64,000 nucleotides of DNA from Perca fluviatilis (Eukaryota > Chordata > Actinopteri > Perciformes > Percidae), in the NCBI RefSeq assembly GCF_010015445.1, contig NC_053127.1, forward strand, positions 29,240,215 through 29,304,214, written 5' to 3'. The notes under the pieces were generated by a model. The model did no database searches. It was not told the DNA's origin and saw only the letters and a program-made list of their open reading frames with translations. Made by a program: the position numbers and the translations under genes. Shown one piece after another: positions 24,440 to 36,145 of the stretch; within the stretch, counting starts at the first letter, position 1; each line of letters starts with the position of its first letter.

Positions 24440-25080
24440 GCTAAAAAAATAGATCCCAACTGTGAACTCGCCACTCCAGGACTTAGCGTTGTGGTTTTTG
24501 AGCCATTCGTGTATAGCCTTGGCTTAATTCTTGGGCTCATTGTCTTGCTAGAGAACAAATCTCCTCCCAAGTGGCAGGTTTTTTGCAGACTGCATTAGGA
24601 TTTCCCTGTATTTAACTGCATTCATTTTAGCCTTCCACGCCCTGCTGCAGAGAAGCATCCCAACAGCTTGATGATGCCACCACAATGCTTCAGTGAGGTC
24701 GGAATGCTTATGATGATATGCACTGTAACATGGTGATGGTCAAAAAGCTCAATTGGTCTGATCAGACCATATAACTTCTTTCAGAATGTCCCATGTTCCT
24801 TCTGGCAAATTGTAGCCTGAAAGTCATCTGAGTTTTTGTGAGTGACTTTCTCTTTCTATGAAGCTGCAACTGGCAAAGCAACTGGCAACAGTTGAAATAT
24901 GAAAAGTCTCTCCAATATCAGCCACTGAAGCTTGGAACTCCTTCAGAGTTGTCACATGTCTCATAGTAGCCTCACTGGTCTCATTCTCGCACGCTCACTC
25001 AGCTTCTGAGGACGGTCTGAGTAAAGATTCCGTATATATGTCTCGGAAAGACCGATGCATTGACACCTTTTTAAAATCTG
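24440..25080 (-). pseudogene. Tc1-like transposase relic
   Basis: Translating the minus strand with frame changes gives a decayed Tc1/mariner transposase in order. An HTH-side region comes from about 25000 down to 24880. A block around 24700-24650 reads SLKHCGGIIKLLGCFSAAG, corresponding to the Tc1 'KHGGGSVMVWGCFSA' block. Then MNAVKYREIL, SAKNLPLGRRFV and QDNEPKN, the last corresponding to the DDE-region QDNDPKHT. Finally HEWLKNHN. In-frame stops (after FV and after PKN) and at least one frameshift disable it. No clean inverted ends were found, so the element is old and incomplete. Confidence 0.75.
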
Positions 25081-25084
25081 GCTA

Positions 25085-28000
25085 AAATGCGTCCAAACCA
25101 CCTCTGTAGGAAGATTTCAATCCGTCTTGAATGCTTCTTGTATGCATTTCTACTAAGCTTTTTTTGAGATCAGATAGCTATCTAATCTGCCCAAGAAGCA
25201 TTAAGTGACTAAGTGTAAATAGGGAAAATCTTAAATTTGAGAATGCTATAGCAATCTGAGTTTGACATTAACACCAGATGTCAAAATAATAAGATGTAAC
25301 TGTGGCACAGTAGCCTGTTTATTCTGAATTTCACTTTTGACATTTACATGCACTGACACAAGCAATGTTAGTTAGGTATCTGGTTAAGATTCAGTGCATG
25401 AACTACTGTGTTGTTGCCACATTTCTTGCTGTAGAAGTGATGGAATAAATAGTGAGCTATTTCGGAAAACTTATTACGTTTTCTTCATTCAGACCTCAAG
25501 GTTGGGTGGTTAAGCTGACAGATGATCCTCAGTTTTTGCCAATCAGTATTCACAGTAAAGAGTCACCCTGGGATTCTCTTCTAGTCAACACCCATTTTTC
25601 CTGTACTGATGTCTCATCTCTCCTGCTGTCGTTGCTTGATGTCCCCTGTCTCTTTCCTTCTATCCTCTGTTCTTTGGCCCCGGGCAACACCTCTCTCCTA
25701 AGACAGAGATGTGATGCATAGTGCTTGTGTGGAGAAGAATGATGGAGCTTTTGAGACACAGCAGATGTAGAGCAAAAGCAACTTGTCACACCAGGTACTT
25801 TCCCCCTCTCTAACAGATGGCAGATTTGCTATCACAGCCTTGAGAGTTGGCTCTTGTCAAACACCCGGAAAAGGTGACAGCATGCTATTGTCTCTTTTCT
25901 CATTGGCGATATGACAAGACATCAAATTTCACGTCATAATTGTAATCATCTGCTACAGAAGTACCTGTATTGTACAGCATGGTGACAAAGCAGATTTTGT
26001 CATCCATTTATCCTGCCATTTTTCCTCTTCTAATTTTCTTCATTAAACTACACCGGTAGATAAATGCTTTTCATCTAGGCTAAAACTTGTTATATAAAGG
26101 CTTTTCTTTTGCACTTTCCCTAAGGCCCATTTCCTTTTCTTTTCTGAGGCTATGAGCAAGGATACAGCACTACTAGGAATAATCCTGCACCATCATCACT
26201 TATATGCCATAATCCTCTACTTATGCATTGACAAGGAATCCCAAAAGCATATCCCTCTCTCTCTACACACACACAATCTAAAAGGAGGAAGAAAATGGGC
26301 CTGAGTTTCCTAATGACTTTCATCCTTAGTTCTCTATCAAGTTCTCTTTTCCTCGACAGACCCTGGCAAGCCGTCCTGTTACATTTGTTGCAAGAATTAG
26401 ATTAGCTTCTTATCAGATGAAGTGTAAGTCCCACTGAGTTTCACCTTCCACAGATATGGTGTCACGGTTTGAGGCAGCAAATTGTACAGCTGCTAAAACA
26501 TGTCAGAAAGAGGTTTGACCTGCTCTATCAGTGGAAGTATAGGTGAAGGTAGGTGAGTGTTGACTATAGGTCAACTATATTCACTGAGGACTTTTCTAGT
26601 TATGGCTAAGCTCCACTTCAAATGAAACAATGTCATATCAACACTTCACTCTGGTTAGAGTAACTGAGGCTAACATTTGATTTTGATTTGTCCTAACCCC
26701 AGAGGATAAGAGAGGATTCTTGGCTCTTTAATGTCTTGCTGCAGTCTTTTCTCATGTACCCATGGATCACTCCCAAAATCTGCCTAAGCTGAGAGAGAAT
26801 GGGGCTGAAAAGATCTATTGTCTGTGCAGAACCCTGATGGAGAGATACGGTAGTTGTCTGTTGCATTCAAAGACACATTGAAAAGACTAGAAAGGTGAAA
26901 TACCCAGCTCTGATTATTCTGTATTGCCCCATTTTGACTTTGATAGATGAATTCTTTTTAAAACGGCAATGACACTTTCCACTTCACAGCACTATCCTCC
27001 TGACACTAGTTACTACTTCTGTCACTGCACTTCAACAAAAGTCTGGGCTGGTGCTGTGCAACAGGGTGAAATCCTATCACAGAGAGCCGGGCTGACGTAC
27101 ATACTGTAGGAGGCTTTGCTTGGATTAGACAACCACAAAGCATCTCAGCCTTGGTGACATCATTGTGTTTGTTTACACCAACAGGGTTCACCATAAATCT
27201 TTTGGCGCAGCAAAATAATACAGCCAAATACGATCAATAAGTATTCCCATTCAGTGATTAATTCAACATATTCACACAAAAAGGACAAAATTAGTTTGAT
27301 TTTTAAAGTACTCCAGCAATTTAGTGTTGCACTTCCATTAAGTTGAGGAACTCACAACAGACTGATTAAAAAAAAAGAACTGTCAAAATCAAAGAGGTAG
27401 AGGCCGAGATAATCACTTCTATTGATCATCGCTATTTGACGAGGCTCACATTTTCAGGTGAGCCATGTTATTTCACATTTGAGCTGTCTCCAGTGCCTGT
27501 TCAGCATGGCGTCTGTAAATAATGTAGAAACACCTTTTGTCCTATGACTCAATCATGGGAACCTATTTATGAGGAAAATAAAAGCCAGCACGTGCCATGC
27601 TCTTGTCTAAATTGTCTTTAATGAAACTCCTTTTCTTACTCAAAATCCACTGAGCATACATCAATAGGTAACTGTTAGCAGCTCATCTGCATTCACAGAT
27701 CTTTATAGTATATGGTCAGTAGCTGTTTGGTTAATTTACTACAGTTGGTGATATCATGCTCTCATCGTACTATTTACCTGTAGGGTAGCAATTTGAGTAA
27801 TATTTATACAACAGATTGGTCCTTGGAAATAGGCTTCTGCTTACAGATGTTGCCCATTGCAGCGACATGAATAACACTGCACAAAGCCTTGACCAGGCCA
27901 ATAAACATTTTTTAATAAAAATATAGTGATTTAAAGAACAAAGCACACTTCCTTGACTAAGCTTCTCTCTGACCCAATAAGTTTAGTGATATCAATTTTC

Positions 28001-28255
28001 AGTCGTTTTGTTCTCTTGAATCTGATGCCTTGAAATAGTAATTAGAAAATGATGCTAGAAGTTTGCGTTACTTACTGTTCTGAGGTGAAACTGGATGGGT
28101 TTGGAGGTTTAAAGATCAGCTGATGGTGCTCACTCCTGGGATATGAATGGCTGGCTCACAAACAATAGAGCAGCAGTGGAGTAAACCCACTGCTCTGATC
28201 ACGTCTGGAGGCAATGGAAGCAGCCTGGGCAAGTTGTTAGAGGAAGTGACGCATA
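25085..28255. other. Non-coding stretch, nothing recognised
   Basis: About 3.2 kb with no recognised mobile element, simple repeat or exon. A near-palindrome (GATCAGATAGCTATCTAATC) lies near 25170. Open frames of up to 90 codons are unrecognised. Confidence 0.5.
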
Positions 28256-28281
28256 TGAATGGTTAGTTGTGTCACGCATTG

Positions 28282-28735
28282 CCAGACCTTCCTCCACAGT
28301 GCTACAGAGGAAGGTCTGGCTAGTCCGCACAACACGGGATGGGAGAAAAACGTGCTCTGGTTTATTGGCATTTCTTTAAACCAATCACAATCGTCTTGGG
28401 CGGCGCTGAGTGCCAGGCAGAGCAACGGTGCCTCTGCTAAGAAGGAACTTGTTTTGGAGGAACATGTGCACGTAGGGAGGCGAGGCTCTGGAATTAAATT
28501 GGCTGTCGAATGTGTGATGAGAATTTTACTCATAAAAAAGTAAATATAATTAATATAAATAATTTAAATATAATTTGATTGTCGGTTTTAGCTTGGAGGA
28601 TGTTTTCCGAATCGACCACAGTTTAGAATGCCAATAAAAAGAAAGCGGGTGAGGGACATTTGGCCGAAAATGAGGGACAACTGGCGCAACCTTTGGCGGC
28701 ACCGCAACAATCCCGTAAATGAAACGTTCTGTAGC
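28282..28735 (+). repeat. Dispersed fish repeat with terminal hairpin, interrupted by AT-rich DNA
   Basis: Starts with a 13-bp perfect hairpin (CCAGACCTTCCTC at 28282-28294 and its complement at 28307-28319). It continues with 'gagaaaaacgtgctctggtt', 'accaatcacaatcgtcttgg' and 'gaaggaacttgttttgga', then after about 110 bp of AT-rich sequence 'agaatgccaataaaaagaaa', 'ccgaaaatgagggacaact' and 'ggcggcaccgcaacaa'. I recognise both halves as one recurrent fish repeat. The AT-rich part (about 28515-28595) is not in the version I know and may be a local replacement. Confidence 0.65.
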
Positions 28736-28767
28736 TAAATGTGATGGCTTAAATAATTAAGGAATAA

Positions 28768-28769
<2 letters not shown>

Positions 28770-28804
<35 letters not shown>
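28770..28804. repeat. GT microsatellite
   Basis: A run of about 17 GT units directly after an A-rich stretch; codes only for an artefactual Cys-Val frame. Confidence 0.95.
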
Positions 28805-28806
<2 letters not shown>

Positions 28807-29334
28807 TGAGATGGTGGCAAAGAGAAGCAGGAATAGATATACAGTAAAACAACTGATCTATCTAAATGCAATACTTGGCCTCCTTTTAACATGCAATCCT
28901 AATGAATCTCTTAAGAAAAGATGCTCTTTTCGCTGTCTGTCATGTGAAACGTATGAAGAGCTGCAGGCAGGCATCAGCTGCATCCAAGTGATGACATTAC
29001 TGTTTCAGTCCCATGAGAACTCTGCATGTAAAATGCACTCTGCCACTCAAATAATGTTTTTTTCCAGCATTGGGATCATCCAGTCATTATCCAGTGCTGA
29101 AATCTTCTATCAGGACTAATGACACCCAGAGTAAACCGAGAGAGCTACTATCAAACAATGAAACTCACCAAAATGAATTGCTGTAATACAGTTGAAAACT
29201 CCAGGAAATGTATCGCTGCACTGGACAAATGAAAGTTACTGTAGATGAACGAGCAATACACTCAAATTTGGCCTCTCGAGTGGAAAGACAATGACTTAAA
29301 TGCAAACAGAGGAAAACCATTGATAAAGCTGTAT
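28805..29334. other. Non-coding stretch, nothing recognised
   Basis: The open frame 28772-29119 begins within the GT tract, and the remaining residues are not recognised. Nothing else seen. Confidence 0.5.
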
Positions 29335-29575
29335 TTCGAGGTTGACTTTCATGGTACCCTGGGGATGAATCCTACCGACTGTGGTGACATTTTTGGTTTT
29401 ATATTACATGTCTTGACAACTATTAGAACTATTGTTATGGCATTTGGTACATATACTGTATCAATTGTGCACAGAGGATGAACCTGGTGACTTTGGTGAT
29501 CTCCTTACTTTTCCTGTAGCGCCCCCAGCAGGTCTAAGTTTTCACTTATCCTGTGAAATACCTGTGGTGTAATAC
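29335..29575 (+). repeat. Family A dispersed repeat fragment
   Basis: Carries 'ttcatggtaccctggggatg', 'gacaactattagaact', 'atggcatttggtacata', 'gaacctggtgactttggtga' and 'ctgtagcgcccccagcagg', the central modules in family A plus orientation, partly duplicated relative to the 17183 copy. Both termini are missing. Confidence 0.65.
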
Positions 29576-32501
29576 TAGAAGGTGTAATATTTTTCTTTAG
29601 AAATACTATATTTTTTAAATGATCAATTATTACTTCATTCAGACAACACATTCAGAACCATATGTAAGATAAGATTAGATCAGTCACTGTACTACACCCA
29701 TTCACTGTACATTTCTAAGAAGAAACTAGCTATAACATGCAGGCAGAGCTGCACACATGTGAGCGGACACACACAAACACACACATACATGCCCTCAGTA
29801 GCTGATTAATAAGAGCACAGCCCAAGGCATTTACCACCACTCCATTATTCAGTTTGATTATCTGGAGGAAATGATAGAGTATTAGAGCTTTTAATGACTT
29901 TGGCATCCCCCCCGTGTATTACTTGCTGATGAGGACGGTTTTAATCATTGTGCTGTGCTAACTTGGTCCAGAATCACAGCAGCATATTAATGCAATGTGT
30001 TGCAGACTATACACAAACACAGGTTAACGGGCCTCATAAGCAGTAAAAGAGCAACATGGGGACACTAGCAAATTAAAATACATGATTAATACTGTGATAC
30101 TTCAGAGGAGCTGGGAGTTTGTGCTATTGGACCCCCGACACTGTCGGCTGGGAAAATGATCACGCCTGCAAAGGTAAATAAGATGCTGACAGTGGACGCA
30201 CACACCATTTCCAATTCCCAAGTTCTGACACTTTATATTATACACACAAGTGTAAAAAAACAACATGGCAGTCTGGGATATGAGTCACTGAAACAAGCTG
30301 AAACTGCTTTCTGTCTTTGCATGGGAGTAGATCAAGGCAATGTTTTTTTTCTTCTCTTTCTTTAATTTATCTTTTAATTTGTTTTTCTCCCTGTGCATAT
30401 ACTGTATAGTATCTTAAAACTCCAACAGTGGTGAAAGGATGAAGTGAGAGAAAGATAGAGAGACTACTGAAATTCAACTCTCTCTCTGTCTAAGATGTTA
30501 ATGCAGCCTGCTGGCTCTGAGTAACACGAATGCACTGGGAGAAGGTTGTGTCATGGGTGTGAATGTGTTTTTATATTCTGAGCTAAACAAGTCTCATTGT
30601 CAGAATTTTTTAATAGATGTTTTGACCCATTGGGTCACACAAAAACTATTTAATACAGTCACATTGGCTCCAATACTTAAAGTATTACATGCATTTTGAT
30701 AGAGTAAGGAATGGTAGTACTGTTGAATGTAATACTAAAGTTATGTTGATGCATTTATGTGCTACTTGAAAAAGCGAACCATCTGAATACATTGGAAATA
30801 GGAGCTGAATTATCCATTTTACAGCAGTTGGATATTTAAATAACCAAAAGTGTAATATTGGTTATTACTTATATTGCTCGTATAAAAGCTATAATGAGCT
30901 CTTTTATTTGCTCGACCAATAAAAAAAGCAGCTTGCTGTAAAATCCTGGTCAGAAGCCAAATCTGTAGAAAAGAGACTTGTCGCCAGAAGAATTACCACT
31001 AATGGGTGCAGGGTCACAAGGCCTGGTGGAAAATGAGTTGGAAGAAATTAATGCAAACTTAAACTGTCCATTTAGCTCACTTACATCTAAAATGTGTCAC
31101 CCTATCAGCTTCATGGCCGCAGTGGAAATCAATCGCTACGCTAAACACACATCAGTGGGGTTTGCAAACATTACAGTAGCCTACTGTATGTGTACTTTAG
31201 ATAACCACTGACATGTTAAATATACCCTCAGTTTTAAAAGGTTGTGCGCTAAGTGTGCCTGCACATTTTGTTCAAATGTATGGTGGCATTTAGAAAAAAA
31301 GCTGCAAGAAGAGATATATACAGGTGAATTGAGAAAAACATTTACCAAATTGCAACTAATATGCAGCATAACTGAAAACAGAAACACACTAATGTTGACT
31401 ATGTTGTCAGTGGTGTTGGAAAATGAGCTAAGGATTTAAGTTGATTTCAGTTTTACCATTCGGTTTGCATGATTTACATATTATGGCAGATATTTAGATA
31501 TCTCATAGTGTATAGCATGTTATGTCATGTACAAGCTAAGATAGTCTGTATCATGTAACTCTACCACAAACCATGGCAACAACTTGTGTGCGTAGGTGTG
31601 TTCATCAGTCTTTAGTATTACTTGGAAACTGTGTTTTGTAACTTATTTCTCGCAGTGTTTCTGTAGTTAAATATGATTGTTGTTTTTTTTCTATATTTGA
31701 TTGTTGTTTTTTTCTTTATTTGATTGTGCTTTGTCTATTAACATGTTCTTTAGTGCTTCAGTACATTAAGCTCTCAGGCCCACCGTACAAATTGATCACA
31801 ACTACATTTGTTTCCTGTCACTTCTTGTGACTCAGGATTACCCACTTGGCCTGCAACAACTCTGAGCCCGTTCACACACTCTGAGATACAACTCAAGACA
31901 AACCACTCACTTCATGTTTTATTTCTCTCTCGATACAATTCATAAATGCAATCAAACCCTGACACACTGTGTTTTACAACCTTGAACTTAAAGTAACTGC
32001 ACACTGGTTCTGCACTTAATGAGTATAGCTGTCTTATCAGGATCCAGCACATAAAAAACACTCACCACTGAGGTGGCATCACCTCAGGCATGCCTGCCAT
32101 CACCATAAACATATCTGAGCAGTAGCAGAATGATAATGAAGCCTTGTACTGTAAGAGCATACTGCGTACTGCCTCAGGCTGTAAGAATGAGCACTATAAT
32201 CTCTGACTATAACAGTGATGGAAACCTGATATAATTGACTGATGGATCATTTGATTGCCTCAATGTGACATTCATTTACACAGCCAAAGTGATATAGAAG
32301 GTCATTATAAATTTAGTCAGGAGGATGTTATAGCGCACTGACAGCAGAACCATGTGAGGTTAATCCCAGCGTCGCTCACCGGGACAGCGGGGCAGGAATT
32401 AATGTGACACTTAAATGACAGTGGTTTCCTAAAAAGGGCTGAGAATCAATTTTCAATATGCAGCAGCCTGGTCTATCCCACACTGGCAGGCAACCCCCCC
32501 C
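29576..32501. other. Non-coding stretch with a small tandem repeat
   Basis: About 2.9 kb. Three imperfect units of about 23 bp containing TTTGATTGTTG plus a T run lie near 31671-31735. The part 29790-30010 has a conserved-element-like texture. Open frames are short and unrecognised. Confidence 0.5.
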
Positions 32502-32566
32502 CACACACACACACACACACACATACACACACACATATATACACACACATATATATATATATATAT

Positions 32567-32624
<58 letters not shown>
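32502..32624. repeat. Compound CA/TA microsatellite
   Basis: CA runs flank a central (TA)n-rich stretch with ACATAT transitions. The compound CA-TA-CA structure spans about 123 bp and follows a run of C residues. Confidence 0.97.
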
Positions 32625-32627
<3 letters not shown>

Positions 32628-33269
32628 AATGCTCCCAGCAGAGTGTGTTAAATCTAGTCCAAGCGCAGGGCTTGAATAAATCTGCATTCAATTAACGGAT
32701 TAGCCACTGTTTAAACATGGCTTCCTCTCGCGCCACTAATCTGCCAAGTGGGTGTCTGTGAATGGCACAATGCAGCGTTTCAATAAGTCTGTATTTGAAA
32801 TGGTTGGAAGATGATTTGAGGGAAGCGTCCCGTGTGTGTGAGGGGGGAAATAAAGATCTTTGCCAGTAATACAATGAGGAAAAAAACAGGTATATATGTT
32901 TTATTTACTACAAAATGAAAGTTAAACGTGCAGATCATTTTAATATTTGACAGCGATTTGAATGTTGTAAACAGACAGGTTATGATTAGATTTCATTTGG
33001 ATTGTTTTGTAATTGTTCCCTCATTATTTCTTCACTCTGACACATTTCCTTCACGTCTCTCTGTACTTCCGCTCTCTCTCACATACACTCTATATGCAAT
33101 TTGAGGCCATGCATACACTGATCCTATTTCAACCTCCTGGTGTGATGACATTTTCTCAGAACATTAGTTCACTATCATTAATACCTGTTCAGGGCTTGTC
33201 TGTTTTGTCTTCCCATCCTCTCCCCTGACCTCATCTTCTCAGAGGGCTATGGCTGCATCAAATCACCAT
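32625..33269. other. Non-coding stretch, nothing recognised
   Basis: No modules or exons recognised. Confidence 0.5.
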
Positions 33270-33370
33270 TTGGCCGGGCCGGGTTCGGACAGATATTTAG
33301 AAATGATGTTCGGGTCCGGGTCAGGCTCGGTCACATCAGCGCAGAAAAATGCGGCCTGATCTGCACTCTA
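33270..33370 (+). mobile_element. Internally deleted copy of the CG-rich hAT-like element
   Basis: Carries GGGCCGGGTTCGGACAGATA, 'ttagaaatgatgttcggg' and 'aggctcggtcacatcagcgc', then jumps directly to 'agaaaaatgcggcctgatct' and the terminal GCACTCTA. The middle 250 bp or so seen at 18491-18922 are missing. No target duplication could be confirmed. Confidence 0.8.
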
Positions 33371-33504
33371 CTTTCTGTACATTGGTTATTACAGTGAGCC
33401 ATGACATCATCAATCCATCTTTTCACTGAAACATTGCCAAAGGCTTTACGAAATAACTTGTTTTTTCATTCTCAGTAAATAAAACGAGGGGAAAGATTGT
33501 TAAG

Positions 33505-33564
33505 ATGAACAAAGTAGTGGACTGACCTTAAAAGATTTTAAGGTCAGTCCACTACTTCGTTCAT
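33505..33564. repeat. 29-bp near-perfect palindrome at the end of family A
   Basis: The left arm 33505-33533 and right arm 33536-33564 are inverted copies with a single mismatch and a 2-bp centre (GA). The right arm (GGTCAGTCCACTACTTCGTT part) is the 5' end of the family A copy that follows, so the left arm is an inverted duplicate of that end. It could extrude as a cruciform or template a hairpin. Confidence 0.95.
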
Positions 33565-34200
33565 GAGTAAAATATCTCAACAACTATTGGGAGAGACATT
33601 TTGTAGAGACAATCATGGTTTCCAGAGGATGAATCCTACTCACTTTGGTGATACCATGACTTTTCTCGAGCACCACCATAAGGCTGACATTTGTGGTTTT
33701 GAGTCAAATGTCTGAGCATCTATTGGATCGATGGACCTTTTTCACAGCAGACATGTTGACTTGTCATAGTAGGAAAAGCACAGCTGAAATTGATAACCTT
33801 AACGATGGCTCAATTCCATCAAGTGTCCCAGTAAGCTATTTCAGTGAGTCAGCATGTACACTACCAGGGCCTCTCCTGGTGAGAGTGGAATGCAGCCATT
33901 AGTAATGGTTTTGAATACACCTGTGCTTTTCCTGCTATGACATGTCAACATGTCTGCGGTGAAAAAGGTCTATTGCCATGAAATTTGTTTCAGACGTTCA
34001 TGTCAACCTCAGGATTATTTGGTGGTCCCTTTTCATCTAACATCATCATCAGGATTTAATGGATTTTAATGTGTCCAATACTTTAGTTTATGACCAAACA
34101 CCTGCAACACTAAAGACATTCCCATCAGCCTCAGCTGTACTTTGTGTTAACTGTGTCAATTAGCAAATGATGAACATGGTAACGAACATGACAAGACTGG
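33536..34200 (+). repeat. Family A copy carrying a nested inverted-repeat element
   Basis: Plus-order modules: 'aatatctcaacaactattgg', 'gatgaatcctactcacttt', 'ggtgataccatgacttt', 'aaggctgacatttgtggt', then the insertion at 33734-33970, then 'attgccatgaaatttg', 'gaccaaacacctgcaacac', 'cctcagctgtactttgtg' and 'agcaaatgatgaacatgg'. The host repeat reads continuously across the insertion. The 3' end gives way to a tRNA-like fragment. Confidence 0.75.
33734..33970. mobile_element. Miniature inverted-repeat element nested in family A
   Basis: The ends are GACCTTTTTCACAGCAGACA and, reverse-complemented, GACCTTTTTCACCGCAGACA. The inverted similarity continues for about 55 bp through 'tgttgac(t/a)tgtcatag' and 'aggaaaagcacag'. 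Length is about 237 bp. The target duplication could not be fixed, so the superfamily is not assigned. No coding sequence. Confidence 0.85.
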
Positions 34201-34249
34201 ACGCTTAGCACTGCACATGATTAGGCTTTATCGTGCTGTGTATTTTTGG

Positions 34250-34312
34250 GTGGGGAACAGAATCAAACTTTGATGCCAGTACATGGTATGCATCTTAACC
34301 ACTAGGCCAACA
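34250..34312 (-). repeat. tRNA-derived SINE head fragment
   Basis: The minus strand reads TTGGCCTAGTGGTTAAGATG, which fits the RNA polymerase III box A consensus, and 45 nt later AGTTTGATTCT, a near-match to box B (GGTTCGANTCC). The arrangement matches the heads of fish SINEs I know. No tRNA cloverleaf ends, CCA or mature tRNA body are present, so it is not a functional tRNA gene. Confidence 0.55.
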
Positions 34313-34521
34313 CAACACACCACTACCCAGTTCTTCTTGTGTTTATCTACTGTAGCTGCTAGCTACACATCTCTTCCTGTGTATCAGGGGGTTGTTTAGT
34401 GAGGAAAGGTAGAAGCTCTTATAACTGGCAACAGTTTGTATAACTACTGTGTCAGTCAGACTGACAAAAAGCAGCATTTATTTTTATGAAAATGTGATGC
34501 TTACATGTAACAACTACTGTC

Positions 34522-34529
<8 letters not shown>

Positions 34530-34618
<89 letters not shown>
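34530..34618. repeat. GT microsatellite, about 44 units
   Basis: A pure GT run of about 88 bp preceded by CTGTTTGTCT. Confidence 0.97.
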
Positions 34619-34620
<2 letters not shown>

Positions 34621-35196
34621 AAAGGTGTAATGGAATTCTTCAATCACTATGCCAATATTAATGGGACCCGCTGTTTTAGCCCTTCATGACAACAGCACTT
34701 TAGCTATCCAGTAACATCTAATTATTAGAGTCCCTATTTGCATCCCCGGATGGAGTTTAAAGTGTGTCACACTCAATTTATTTCTTCAATATGACTCCCT
34801 ATAGTGTGACACACATAAAAAAAACGTACACATCTCAACATAGCCACACAGTGACACACAGCTACTGACAAGCTCTTGTGCACACCATTTGACAGGCTTC
34901 TTAAAAAAAACATTGAAACATACAGGAAATGGACACACACACACACAAACACAGACTCTGCCCGTCCTCATTGAGGAGACAGATATCTTGAGCTGTAGCC
35001 GACATCATGTACTTAGCGTGTCATACAGATGTCACAGCGATGCTGCTCAGACTGCTAGAGAGCGCAGTCAAGTATGAATGGCAGAGCCTGCAATGAATTC
35101 CTCCGTCTGCCACAGTCAGTGGACCGTCTCACGCTCCTACAACCCCCCCAATGAGTTACTGAGATAAGCGGCTTTCACAGGCCTTGTATGCTACTT

Positions 35197-35249
35197 TGTG
35201 TGTCTGTCTGTGTGTGTGTGTGCGTGTGCGTGTGCGTGTGCGTGTGTGT
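35197..35249. repeat. GT/TGTGCG microsatellite
   Basis: A GT run that passes into about four hexameric TGTGCG-type units before returning to GT. Confidence 0.93.
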
Positions 35250-36118
35250 AGCTCCTCGGCTGGTAAGAGGCTATGCCTATATCACACGCCTGGTGATAAA
35301 AGATGTGACATTGTTCATTTTATACAAACATGAAAAAGGGGGAACAATAGAGACAATAACTGGGAGACAGGAAATTGGTAAAGCCAAGAAAGGTTTTCCC
35401 CCACTCAAAGTTCTCTCCAAGAGCACTTCAATTCACCACTGAAATGTATCTGTACTCAGATGAACCTATTAACTTATTCATGCTGCAGAGCTGCCACAAG
35501 GCGCTCTCTCATTTCCCTGGCATTTGCCTGCTTACTTTTTTAAAAACTATTTCAAATTCTGATAAATTATTGCCCTTACAGTGCCAGACAAATTACTCTC
35601 AAACAACCCAGTGCAAAAACAAAATGGTAACACAAAAATTGCTAGAAGTCATTGAAAGGGTAAAAAGGATATTTCTTGGTGTAAGTAGCAGGCTGAGGGT
35701 AGGTAAAAAAAACACTTTCTTCCCTGCCATGGCTCTTGGCATGCAGACAAGTGCGGTGCAATGACACTGTAATAGGAGCTAATGAACCCTTCAACAAGGG
35801 AGATAATGTGCTGCCTAGATGTGGTGTAATATTGATGACAGAGGTGCAGGTAGCCACAATAATGCATCAGACCACCCATCACATCCTGCTGCCCCCAGAG
35901 GGTGGAAAAGACCAATTAATTAGTGACTGTTAGTTCAATGGCAATTAGACTGCTTGTAAGCTGGTATCCACTCTACTCCACGCCACTAGTTTCTACTTCG
36001 CAGTGCCTCTATCCAAACCTCCTGCTAGGAAAATGATCCAAGCTGCACTTGAATGAATTGCTCTGAAAAATGATGTAAGCGTGAGCTGAATTTCAAGAAC
36101 AGAAAACAGGAAGAGAGA

Positions 36119-36145
36119 AGGAGAGAGAGAGAGAGAGAGAGAGAA
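36119..36145. repeat. GA microsatellite
   Basis: An uninterrupted run of about 13 GA units. Confidence 0.93.

Noticed and set aside
34250..34312. Possible tRNA gene on the minus strand
   Set aside because: Box A and B resemble a Pol III promoter, but acceptor and anticodon stems cannot be formed convincingly; better explained as a SINE head.
35375..35764. 129-codon plus-strand open frame
   Set aside because: No domain recognised and opposite-strand frames overlap it; treated as chance.
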